Origin: Brachyhypopomus gauderio
Taxonomy: Eukaryota > Chordata > Actinopteri > Gymnotiformes > Hypopomidae
NCBI RefSeq assembly: GCF_052324685.1
Contig: NC_135214.1
Location: forward strand, 31,121,206-31,185,205
Direction: 5' to 3'
Length of the DNA: 64,000 nucleotides
Part shown: positions 54,366 to 64,000 of the stretch, one piece after another
Layout: every line of letters begins with the position of its first letter
Position numbering within the stretch: the first letter of the stretch is position 1
Notes under the pieces: generated by a model
What the model was told of the DNA's origin: nothing
Seen by the model: the letters and a program-made list of their open reading frames with translations, nothing else
The model's database searches: none
Translations under genes and position numbers: made by a program

Positions 54366-55984
54366 CAGTTGTGATCAAATTTATTCAACCCCCACTGAAA
54401 TAAAGTGTTTTGGCCAGTTTGACATTGATTTTGATCATTTCAGTCATCTTATTTACAATTATATCAAAGAGGCACTTATAAATTAGACAAACATAACATA
54501 ATATTTATGATGGAATAACCACAAATGTCTTTACTGTGCTCACATCATTATCAGTTTTATTCAACCCCCTAGTGACATTATTTTTTAGTACTTAGTACAA
54601 CATCCTTTTCCAGTTATGACAGCTTTCAAGCGTGAAGCATAGCTTGACACAAGTGTCTTGCAGCGACCTATGGGTATCTTAGCCCATTCTTCATGGGCAA
54701 AAGCCTCCAGTTCAGTCACATTCTTAGGCTTGCGCACTGCAACTGCCTTCTTTAGGTCCCACCAGAGGTTCTCAATTGGATTTAAGTCTGGTGATTGCGA
54801 TGGCCACTCTAGAATGTTCCAGCCTTTCATGTTCAACCATGCTCTAGTGGACTTGGATGTGTGCTTCGGATCATTGTCCTGTTGGAAGGTCCAACGTCTC
54901 CCAAGCCGCAGGTTTGTGACTGACTCCATCACATTTTCCTCCAAGATCTCCTGGTACTGAAGGGAATTCATGGTACCCTGCACACGTTGAAGCTTTCCTG
55001 TACCATTAGAAGCAAAAACAGCCCCAAAGCATAATTGACCCCCCGCCATGCTTCACAGTAGGCAAGGTGTTCTTTTGTTCATAAGCCTGGTTCTTCCTTC
55101 TCCAAACATAGCGCTGGTCCATTGTCCCAAACAGTTCTAATTTAGTTTCATCTGACCACAGTACACTGTTCCAAAACCTTTGTGGCTTGTCCACATGACT
55201 TTTGGCATACTGTAGTCGACTTTTCTTGTTCTTTGGAGTCAGCAAGGGGGTGCGTCTGGGCGTTCTGGCATGGAGGTCTTCGTTATGCAGTGCGCGCCTT
55301 ATTGTCTGAGCTGAAACTTCAGTGCCCACATCTGACAGGTCTTTTTTCAGTTCCTTAGCAGTCACGCGGGGATTTTTCTCCACACTACGCTTCAGGTAGC
55401 GCACAGCAGTCGCGGTCAGGATCTTCTTTCTGCCACGACCAGGTAACGTTTCCACTGTGCCCTTTAACTTGAACTTGCGAATGATACTTCCGATAGTGTC
55501 TCTTGGAATATTTAACAACTTCGCAATCTTTTTATATCCATTGCCATTCTTGTGAAGAGCAATAACCTCTTCTCTTGTCTTCTGGGACCATTCTCTTGCC
55601 TTCACCATGCTTGGAAACACACCAGTAGATGTCTAGAAGGAGCTGAGTATCACAGTCCTTTTAAATCTGCCTAATTGGTGCTTATCATGCTTGATTGCTG
55701 CTCGTTGACATCCACAGATGTTTTCAATACCTGATGGAAAACACTGGAATGAACCTCTGTTCTTAGGAGTGGTAGTCGTAAAGGGGTTGAATAATTGTGT
55801 CAATGAAGAAATCACAAAAAGGCCATTTAATACTTTATGACAAAAAAAATTGATGCTATCTTAGTTGCATTTAGTTCTTTAACAAGTCCTTGTAAGATTT
55901 CATTATGAACACAATTACAAATGTGCACTGAATTCCATAAAACCCTTTGCAGCATTGGGGGTTGAATAAATTTGATCACAACTG
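54366..55984 (-). mobile_element. Nearly intact Tc1-like transposon (IR/DR type)
   Basis: 1619 bp bounded by TA (54364-54365, 55985-55986). The terminal repeats start CAGTTGTGATCAAATTTATT and continue CAACCCCCA at both ends without mismatch. TTATTCAACCCC recurs further inside each end (about 54557 and 55785), giving the inner/outer direct-repeat layout of IR/DR Tc1 elements. It contains an almost unbroken transposase on the minus strand. Confidence 0.95.
54585..55608 (-). pseudogene. Tc1-like transposase, single frameshift
   Basis: The start is taken at MVKAREWSQKTREEVIALHK (55608). The paired helix-turn-helix region includes IAKLLNIPRDTIGSIIRKFK and a GRGRKK linker. Catalytic residues are the D of WSDETK (about 55160) and the D and E of QQDNDPKHTS...LNPIENLWW, spaced as D34E. 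The frame breaks once, at the five-base homopolymer 55014-55018, after MLWGCF; it continues one base out of phase to a TAG-region stop at 54585. With about 340 codons it has normal Tc1 length. A single-base indel, real or from sequencing, is the only defect I see. Confidence 0.92.
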
Positions 55985-56135
55985 TAAGTAGTGGGTTCTG
56001 TGCACACCTAAATCTGATTTTATAGATCTCAAGCAAATTAGGACATACTCGGAGATACGGAGATTGCATCTTGTAAAATGTAGTCCCCGATTGCCAGCAT
56101 TTATGGCGTCAATACCATCAATGGATACCTCACCT

Positions 56136-56272
56136 TTTTGGAGCAGATAGAGCATGATGCTTGAAACAGCAAGGACACTAGTTTGATTCTCAGAGAGCAC
56201 ATGTTCTGCTATATATGTGGAATGTTCTGGATAAGAGCATCTGCCAAATGCCCTAAAGGTAAATGTAAACAG
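56136..56272 (+). mobile_element. Degenerate tRNA-derived SINE
   Basis: A tRNA-like part with GCAGATAGAGCATGATGC (A-box area) and GTTTGATTCTC (B-box-like) is followed by TGGATAAGAGCATCTGCCAA and AATGTAAAC, the same tail type as the SINE at 6358-6563 but on the plus strand. Confidence 0.65.
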
Positions 56273-57354
56273 ACATGGGCAGATGTATTACTGACATTCT
56301 CTATGCCGGTATATTTATCAGCTCTGTGAGTCTGTGCCAATGAGTTGTCGATAAAGAGTGCTTATTGGAATACCATGCCCACATGTTTATGAATGTGTGT
56401 TTGTGTTGTGTGTGTGTGTGTCTGTCTCCCTTGTGTCTTTAAACCTTGACTTGGTTTTAATCTGTTAGTGCGCAAGATATGATTCCAACCAATAGCATGA
56501 ATAAGAAATTACTAATGAGTGAAGCACATTTTCCTAAATGTTCTATTATGGTTTATTAGAAAACTTCCTTTTTTTCCAAGCTACTGCACTGCTTTTTTGG
56601 TTGGAGGACGAGTCTGAAGAGCACACTGGATCTACCTAACACAAGGTGGCAGTGCATGCTCATGGTTTTAATTTTATCGTTCTTTTTAATGGAACGCATG
56701 GGATGTGATTTTGACTACAGTTTCTACTATCCTCTTAAACAGGTGATGGAGCTTTTTGTATTTTATGACGAAGAGCACGGGCAAGACAAACTCTATTGGT
56801 TTCATAAGATAAATATGTAATAAGAATGAATGAATGTTCTTTCATAATAATATTGCATAATGTCCGTGTATTGCAATACCTGAAATACAAGGGAAAAAAG
56901 TATTTTTAAATGAGTAATTTCCCAATAGTTATCAGCTCGTTTATCACACACCCATGGTCGGCTTCTGACTGTGCAAAAACTTGATCATAGTGGCTGAACA
57001 TACAATTGATTTATATCTACAAAGGGGACATGACAGAACCAACAGACTTTCTAAGGTCGCTTTTCTGGGTCTGTTTGTTCTTTGATAAACGTATCTATAT
57101 AAATGAGAACATATTGGCCTTTGCCATTTTGGTGCCGCAGTTGGCGTTAGTGTGCCGATAAGCCCTATAAATAAATCACATTCTCTTTTTTGCATCAACT
57201 GACGTTTTTTTGGTGACTCAGAGGTCATATCCCCCTTCCCCCGTATTTTACTTAAAAATGCACTATTATTCAAGAAAATAAAGTGGGTAACTGTCCGCAG
57301 TTAACAAGTTAAATTTGGACGTTTTGTACTCTACATTCACAAGATTGGGTTTTT

Positions 57355-58805
57355 AATTTTATTTATTTTTTTTATTTGACCTTTATTTAACCAGGCAAAT
57401 CTTTAAGAACAACTTCTTATTTGCAATGGCAGCCTGGCAAGAGGCACAGCCTCTTGAAGAACTTACAACACAAACAGACAACACTACAAAACATTATAAA
57501 ATGTCTAGACACTACAGTTACAACATTCAGTAAGAACATTCACGATAACCTTTTTAAAAGTGGACATGGATATAAAAGTAGTAATCTGTAACGTTTTTTT
57601 GCAGGGAATTCCAGTCTCTGGCAGCCGCAGATGAAATGACGATGAACCAAATACTATGTTTGTTTTGGGGATTTCCAGTGTGATGAGTTGAGCCGAACGA
57701 GTATTATAAGCAGTGGACGACAATTTTAATAAGTTACATAGATAGGGAGGTGACAAACCAAGGAGGGTCTTATAAATAAACTTATACCAGTGAGTGGTAC
57801 GACGGATGTGTAATGATGGCCAATTTAAAGATGCATAAAGGGAACAATGATGAGTTTTAAAAGGTGCATTTATGGCAAATCGAATAGCAGAATGATAAAG
57901 AACATCTAGTTTTTGAAGATTTTTGCTAGCAGACTTGTATATGATATCACCATAATCAAACATGGGCAGGATAGTCATTTGCACTAATGTCACTTTGGCT
58001 GAGCGGGTTAAACAAGAACGCATTCTGTAAAGGAGACCAATTTTAGACCTAATTTTTGACTCTATCATTTGCCACACATATTACTAAATTAGAGTGCTAT
58101 CTAACCAAATGCCTAGGTATTTATATTCTGTGACCTGGCATATTTTCGTGCCCTCACAAGTTATGTTTTGGTCTGGTAGAGAAGCAGATTGCTTCCTACT
58201 AAACCACATGAACTTGGTTTTATTTATGTTAATCTGTAACTGTAAAGTAGAAAAAAACTGTTGTATACTAAAAAAGCTTTTTTGTAGTGTATTGGTTACG
58301 GTCTCTGGAGATGGACCTATTGCGTAAAGACCCGTGTCATCAGCATAAAGGTGGATCCATGCATCTTTGGTGATGGAAGCAATGTCATTCAGATAAATAG
58401 AAAATAATGTAGGGCCAAGAATTGAACCCCGAGTAACACCCTTGAACACACCCAACAACTCAGACAACAAGTTGTCAGATTTAACATGCTGTACTCGGTC
58501 TGTAAGATAGCTAGAAAACCATGCTAAAGAGTGTTCTGTGAAACCAATGCAGCCCAACTTATCTAGAAGAATTGAGTGACTGACACTATCAAAAGCTTTT
58601 GCCAAGTCTATAAAAACTGCTGCGCAATACTGTTGTTTATCTAAAGCAGAGATAATATCATTGAGAATTTTAAGCGTGGCGGAGACACAGCCGTTACCTG
58701 ATCTAAAACCTGACTGAAACTCCGACAGAGAATATTATTAGTCTCCAGATATTTGATCAATTGTCTGGTAACAAGCCTCTCCAACACCTTTGATAAGCAC
58801 GGTAA
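57355..58805 (-). mobile_element. 5'-truncated I-type (Nimb-like) LINE
   Basis: The minus strand encodes the reverse-transcriptase palm onwards and ends with the 3' sequence GCCTGGTTAAATAAAGGTCA near 57377-57400, typical of Nimb/I-type fish LINEs. The upper end stops in AT-rich DNA at about 58805. The first about 200 bases of the RT are frameshifted. Confidence 0.82.
57505..58605 (-). pseudogene. LINE reverse-transcriptase pseudogene
   Basis: Motifs in order are AKAFDSVSHSILLDKLG, GVTRGSILGPTLFSIYLND, the catalytic HLYADDTGLYA and NINKTKFMWFS. After EYKYLGIWLDSTLI there are two consecutive in-frame stops (58086-58081), then the same frame continues with ESKIRSKIGLLYRMRSCL, ILPMFDYGDIIYKSAS and LNWPSLHIRRTTHWYKFIYK. 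The loss appears limited to 5' truncation plus these stops. Confidence 0.88.
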
Positions 58806-59876
58806 TATAGAGCAGTATATATTATGAGTTTATATATTATTATTAGTATAATATATAGTATTTGTAATAATAAGTAATAGTAATTGGTAATAATTAGTAA
58901 TAATAGTATTATTATATATTATTATTGGGTGCAGTATTATGAGTTTGTCCACAAGCTCCCCCTCTTCGTGAAATATATTGCAAAAGTCATATTAACACCA
59001 GTACACACGAAAATGCTGTTCGCGATTCCTAAGTTTCTTCCTCACGCCGTAACCGTAAGAAAGGATCATGGTGATTTTAAATATAGCACAAGTACCCACT
59101 GTTTTAGGACCTGCTGGTCGTAATGGGCTACCTTCCCTTTGGAGTCATGTCACAGCTCACATGCTGCCCACTCTCACCAAACTTCATTTTTCAGCTGCTT
59201 CTCTGTGGGAGACCCACAGCCCCCTGAAACCCCACCCCCACCTCGTCCTGATTGGTCAGCTCATTAAAAAGCCTAATAGTTGTCAACTTCCAACAACCCG
59301 GAAGTTGTCATTTGATGCCTTTCTGCATGTTGCACTTTTCCCAACGCGGCACCCAAAAGCGGTTACAGTGATTGCAGCGCCTTTAAAAGACTTCGTAGCC
59401 GCCTCTACAGCAGTGGACATACAGACTGTCGTGCACAGTTCGCTAGCGGCTTGTCAGACAACTGACGCGTTCGTCCCCTAGCCAGTTTCTCATCATAAGT
59501 CCACATATTTATCCAGACCATTCTGAACACACCATTAGTCCTGGTGCGTTAACACACAATAACCCGTGAGATCCCGTCGTGCCCTATTCGTGCCCTATGC
59601 TCATATCCTGTAATGTGGTAACGTAACAACATGCTCATATTGCGCCAGGACACAGATCTGTTATGTACTATTTACTATGTGGTTTGTTTAGCTGACACGT
59701 TTTGTCACTTATTTATAGCTTACGTAACCGATGCAATGAGGGGGTAAAATTTTTAAGTAAAAATATTGTATAAATCACCTTTCGTTTTTTTTTTAGGTAC
59801 CTGAGCATCTGTTTCTTATATGGAAAACGAATTCATGACCAGTATACGTGTTGATTTTATATATAATATTATATAT

Positions 59877-60060
59877 ATCAGGGTTGCCAACTCTCACGCA
59901 ATGAGCGTGAGATGCACGCATTTGACTGTCTTCACACACTCACACGCTATACATCCGATTTCTCACGCTGAAAAAAATCTAGTTTATTTATCTCCGATCT
60001 ACATCTATGATTCAATGAGTTACTAGTTCGCCAACCACCGGCGATCGATCGATCGCGATA
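59877..60060. mobile_element. Isolated hAT-like terminal region
   Basis: CAGGGTTGCCAACTCTCACG with ATGAGCGTGAGA resembles the end of a widespread fish hAT-type element. I find no matching opposite end in the window, so it is a solo end or a coincidence. Confidence 0.4.
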
Positions 60061-60644
60061 TAATACTTATATTTGGGATATTTTACATCCCCCCGCTAAC
60101 AATTTACACAAATAACACTACACTATATATATTATATATTCCCTACACTGGAAATATATATATGGCATATATAATATATATGGCGCTCCCTACACTGCTT
60201 TTCCAGGATGATCAGGAACAGCAGTGTTGCTTTGGGTTTTCACACATCACTATCACTGGTGGGTTGCAAGTAGTTCACTACTGTGTGTGTGTGTATACAT
60301 ACAAACATACGTGTGTCGTGATTTGAAATTATTATTTATACATTCTATACAGTCTTTGTCTTCTTACTGTTACTGATCATTTCCCAAGTGTTCCTAAGTG
60401 CACTACGTATTTTAAATGTTCATAGCTAATTGCTAAATTCATCAGCTTATAAATCTTAATAATGCTATGCTGCTCAATTTCATTCTCAATAATCATTCTT
60501 TTGCTGTCTTAAAACAATTGCAGTCTTTACTAACTCCTAAGTCTAATCACCAACTCGTACTCACCTACAGCGAGTTTAGAACGCTGCTGCAAGGGTTCTG
60601 ACCCGCAGGAGAAAGAGAGATCATATTACACCTGCACTCCACTC

Positions 60645-61586
60645 TAGGGCTGCCACAAACGATTATTTTTATAGTCGACTAATCACCGATTAATTTTTAT
60701 GATTAGTCGACTAATCGGATCGTGCGTTAATTGAATATAAAACATACAGCTTATCACACTAGAATGCAACTGCTATTATATAATCATTAGATTTCAGCTA
60801 AAAATAAAAACAATTAAGATCATAGTTCATTAAACCTTTAATGAAATATGCAACTTGTTGCAACAATTATTAAAATAAGTCTAAGGCACTGGCTTAAACA
60901 ACGCAAAAATAAATACATTAATAAAGAATTTTTTTTTAGGTTTTTCTTTCTTTCATTTGTCTCTGGCATCAAACGTAGCTACATATAAATCAAATTAGGT
61001 AGGTACCTGAAACTAAGGAATTATTCACAAAAATAAAGTTTTGGTCTCACTGACGTTACAAAAAACACACGAATGCGTGCTAAGGCTAATGAAACAAATC
61101 GCCATCACTAATGTTAACTTTTACAGTTACCACGATAAGTAAGTATAAAGTTAACGCTCTGTTTACGGTAACGTTAGCAGCTAACTAGCGATTTAGATTA
61201 CAAAGATGACGGCCCCTCTTCATCATTGTCACAATCAGCCACAACATGCTTCAGGTGCTCGTACATCGCGGTTGTGCTGCCATGGAAGGAATGTTCTGCC
61301 TTGCAGATATTGCACGCGTTTCGGAACCCGGTTACGGAAAATGATCCCACACTTTTGAGTTCCGTAGCCGGGTAGCCATGATACCAGTCTGTATAATGTC
61401 CTGGGATGTCGTCCACTGTCTACCTCGGTTTCCACTACTGCGCATGTGCGTTAGGGACAGAAAGGCAGACGCGACCGCAGCAGTATGGAGAGAGAAAAAA
61501 ACACGACGCATCGACTATTAAATTAGTCGTCGACTATTTTAATAGTCGACATAATCGTGACTAGTCGACTAATCGTGGCAGCCCTA
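60645..61586 (-). mobile_element. hAT element inserted in the LINE reading frame
   Basis: TAGGGCTGCCACAAACGATT and the inverted AATCGTGGCAGCCCTA form the ends, with GTCGACTAATC sub-terminal repeats. CTCCACTC flanks both sides (60637-60644 and 61587-61594). At 942 bp it retains only a zinc-finger remnant on the minus strand. Confidence 0.94.
61198..61416 (-). pseudogene. BED-type zinc finger remnant of a hAT transposase
   Basis: A 72-residue frame contains SVGSFSVTGFRNACNICKAE then HSFHGSTTAMYEHLKHV. The C-x2-C spacing followed by STTAMYEHLK-H is the BED finger pattern at the N terminus of ZBED/hAT transposases. The rest of the enzyme is deleted. Confidence 0.72.
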
Positions 61587-62895
61587 CTCCACTCACTGCA
61601 CTGGTTACCTGTTTAGAATAGATTTTAAGGTTCTAGTCATGGTTTTTAAATGTCTTCATGGTCTTGCTCCTCTTTAACTCAGTGAAATGATGGTTAGATA
61701 TGTTCGTCAGGTCTCTCAGGTCTTCAAACAGTAATCTACTGGTGATTCCTAAAAGCTGATTAAAGATTGGCAAGGGGGCTTTTAGCCACTATGGCACAAA
61801 GCTCTGGAACTCTCTTCCTGAAGAGCTCAGAGGCATTTCATCCCTGCACAGCTTTAAGAAGAGTCTCAAAACTTTCCTGTTTAGATCTGCTTTTTAGCTA
61901 AATCTGTTCCATCTTATTTACTTTATTCACTTTATTACATTATTTTATTGTGTTGTTTCCTTTTTAACTTTAATTTCTTAATATTTTCCTTTGTCTTATC
62001 TTTGCCTTTTAATGTTTCTTTCGTTTTCTTTTCTGTAAAGCACTTTGAGTTGCATGTATGTATGAAAGGTGCTATACAAATAAAGTTTATTATTATTTAA
62101 AGTAATGTGAGCAAGAAAGAGGTCAGATTTGTGAGTGTGTGAGAGGGTGTGTAATTATCCGTGTTGATTAGAGCTGCTGTTGGTCCCAGTGGGTGGCACT
62201 GGCGATGTAACGACATGTGACTGTGTGTAAACTGGCATCTCTGTCGACTTGTGTGGACACTGTACTCCGACGTGTGAACAGACACGAGAAGAAAAGTTAA
62301 TAATGGGCTCTAACCTAATGTTGTGATAATCACGCTCTGCCCAAAACATGAATTTTGTTGTTCGCGTTTTCACCCTCATCTTGTAGGCGTTAGACATTTC
62401 ACTTGACGTTTCGCCATTTTAACTTGCAGTCAAAATCTGATATTTATGAGAATTCTTCACTGCAGTTTAAGCTCATTTGTGTGGTCAGAACAGCAGGGTT
62501 AGGGGGGATAGCCACGCAGTCCTCGTGCTGCTGTTTCCTTAAGCATCCTTAAGCAGCAGTCTGGCTGTAAATGACATGCGGCTTTTTCAGTGACCACAGT
62601 CTTGCACATTTCTCACGTCACAGCTTTATTATCTCCTCAGGTGCTATTTTCGTGCAGCGAGGGTGAGGTGCTCAGATGTGTGGGGAGTCATGTGTGCAGT
62701 GACCCTGTCGTCAACCAATAACCGCGTCAGCTCGCTGTGCTGTGAGGAGACCCCCAGCAGAGTGAGCAGGCAAGCTGTTAGCTGCCTTTATAAATAACCA
62801 TCACACCCTGATGCGGAGGCTGTGAGCTGTGTTTCTGCCGCTGTGAGTGAGTTTGGCACTCTGGCCTGTGGGCTCGAACTGGACATCGCTCACAC

Positions 62896-62970
62896 GGGCC
62901 CAGTGCTGACACAGGCCCACGGGCCCAGTGCTGACACGGGCCCACGGGCCCAGCGCTGACAGGGGCCCAC
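62896..62970 (+). repeat. 25-bp triplicate
   Basis: Three consecutive copies of GGGCCCAGTGCTGACACAGG plus CCCAC, the third with small changes. In faf1 intron 6. Confidence 0.85.
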
Positions 62971-63469
62971 AGGCTGTGCTGTACTCGACAGTGATTCACA
63001 TTCTGTCCTGTAGCCAAAGACAATGGGTTGGCTTGAAGTTTAAGTGCCCTAATTCAGTCAGAACAATCTCTTGGGGAAAGGCTACAACTCTTCTTCTTGC
63101 TTCGATAAGTAGCAGGCCGTAAGGACCTAGGCTCTGCCTTCATGGTGATCAGTGTAACTATGAAAAAATATGTGAAAATAACCTCAGTAGTTTGCAAAAA
63201 CTTTGATGGGGGGAGGAGGAAACGGCAAAAAAAAAACATGCTTTCTACAGAATGTTTTTGTTATCTTGGTTTATTAATTCCCCAGTTTAGATAGCATAAT
63301 CAGCATAATTACAATCAGAGGTTTCAGAGGTTTTCCTTATAGGACAGTGCTGGACTGTGAATTTAGCAATGTATGTTATGGAGCTGCATGGGTGACATCT
63401 TCTTGATTCTTTTAAAACCGCTGAAGGAAAGAGAATCGCAGAAGCAGTTTCCCCGATAAAAAAAGGCAT

Positions 63470-63660
63470 TACAACCATTATGCTATAACGTCATTTATAA
63501 TGATTAAACCCTATTATGCTAAAACGTCATTTATAATGATTAACCCTATTGTTATAACATCATTTCCATCCATTATGCTATTGCATCATTTATAATAACT
63601 AAACCCCGTTATGCTATTACATTATTTCCATCCATTACGCCGTTACATCATTTATAACAG
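63470..63660 (+). repeat. AT-rich tandem repeat
   Basis: Five imperfect units of about 37-42 bases, each with ATTATGCTATAACGTCATTT-like and TATAATGATTAAACC-like halves. Unit length varies, so this is an old array. Confidence 0.75.
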
Positions 63661-64000
63661 CTAAAACATTTTGTTCTTTGGTGTTGCTGTAACAAGTGCA
63701 GTGGAATGCAAGTACTAATCATTATCCCTTAAGCAGATGTAGAGGAATTTCCATGGCAGTTGCCTCTGGATCTATGAAATTACTTTGTGAAGGCTGAAAA
63801 AAAAACTTTTCCCACTGCCCGCTGTTGTTAATATTTAAAAAAAAAAAAGTCGTTTTCTTATTGTCCACCTGATTCTTTTTAGTGTTTTGCTCACGTGCCC
63901 AATTCACATTTGAGGTCAAAACCTGATGTTGGCATTGGACAGCCCCAGTGGCCCATATTAAACAAAAGAATTAGTGGTAATATACATATTCGCTTATATG

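Larger units (their letters stand above)
60540..62100 (+). mobile_element. L2-type LINE 3' fragment, split by a hAT insertion
   Basis: Before the insertion the plus strand reads NAAARVLTRRRKRDHITPAL; after it the same frame continues SLHWLPV, then RIDFKVLVMVFKCLHGLAPL and WNSLPEELRGISSLHSFKKS, LKTFLFRSAF and stop. The 3' tail GCACTTTGAGTTGCATGTAT ends in a TTATTATT run near 62100. Several small indels are present. Confidence 0.88.
50605..64000 (+). other. faf1 intron 6 (continues past window)
   Basis: More than 13 kb without a faf1 exon. It contains the mobile elements listed between 51761 and 62100, an AT-rich stretch (58800-58930), a 25-bp triplicate at 62896 and an AT-rich tandem repeat at about 63470-63660. 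The parts at 50605-51740, 58960-59870 and 62110-62880 show nothing recognised. Confidence 0.7.

Overview
This is nuclear DNA from a ray-finned fish. The genes are split by short GT-AG introns, CA/GT microsatellites and minisatellites are abundant, and the mobile elements are of teleost type (Tc1-like, hAT, piggyBac, L2-type and I-type LINEs, tRNA-derived SINEs). The conserved gene order also points to a vertebrate. An otophysan fish is possible, but I cannot fix the species from sequence alone. There is no operon logic and no CRISPR array, and I found no credible new multi-gene system.

Four protein-coding genes are supported, in the order TTC39A, RNF11, CDKN2C, FAF1. The same set is neighbouring in the human 1p32.3 region. 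(1) ttc39a, plus strand, 2000-10048: sixteen exons joining in a consistent frame; its 5' exons lie outside the window or are unrecognised. (2) rnf11, plus strand, 12598-20514: three exons encoding a complete 154-residue RING-H2 protein. (3) cdkn2c, minus strand, 35141-32822: two coding exons encoding a complete 169-residue ankyrin-repeat INK4 inhibitor. (4) faf1, plus strand, from 37434: six exons covering the UBA domain, a low-complexity linker and the first ubiquitin-like domain. The rest of faf1 lies beyond the window, and everything after 50604 is one large faf1 intron. cdkn2c and faf1 are head to head with 2.3 kb between their start codons, as I recall in mammals. rnf11 points the opposite way to what I recall for mammals relative to its neighbours.

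Mobile DNA is concentrated in four blocks. The first is the left edge (1-1970), a large inverted-repeat element. The second is the rnf11-cdkn2c interval at 25.5-30.8 kb, with three Tc1/mariner-type elements or relics and a small hAT element. The third is faf1 intron 3 (42.5-45.3 kb), where a piggyBac copy with TTAA duplications sits inside a hAT-like element and itself carries a retroelement tail. The fourth is the last faf1 intron (51.7-62.1 kb), with a nearly intact Tc1 element, two hAT elements with 8-bp duplications, three LINE pieces and a SINE. One of those hAT elements is inserted into a LINE reading frame. Tandem repeats are frequent in ttc39a introns, including a GT/GTGC tract that reaches the exon at 7070.

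The host genes do not form one pathway. CDKN2C restrains CDK4/6, FAF1 is a ubiquitin/p97 adaptor, RNF11 is a ubiquitin-ligase adaptor, and TTC39A has no established biochemical function. Their adjacency is ancestral synteny. Exon boundaries were set by reading frame, splice dinucleotides and remembered vertebrate orthologues, with no alignment run.
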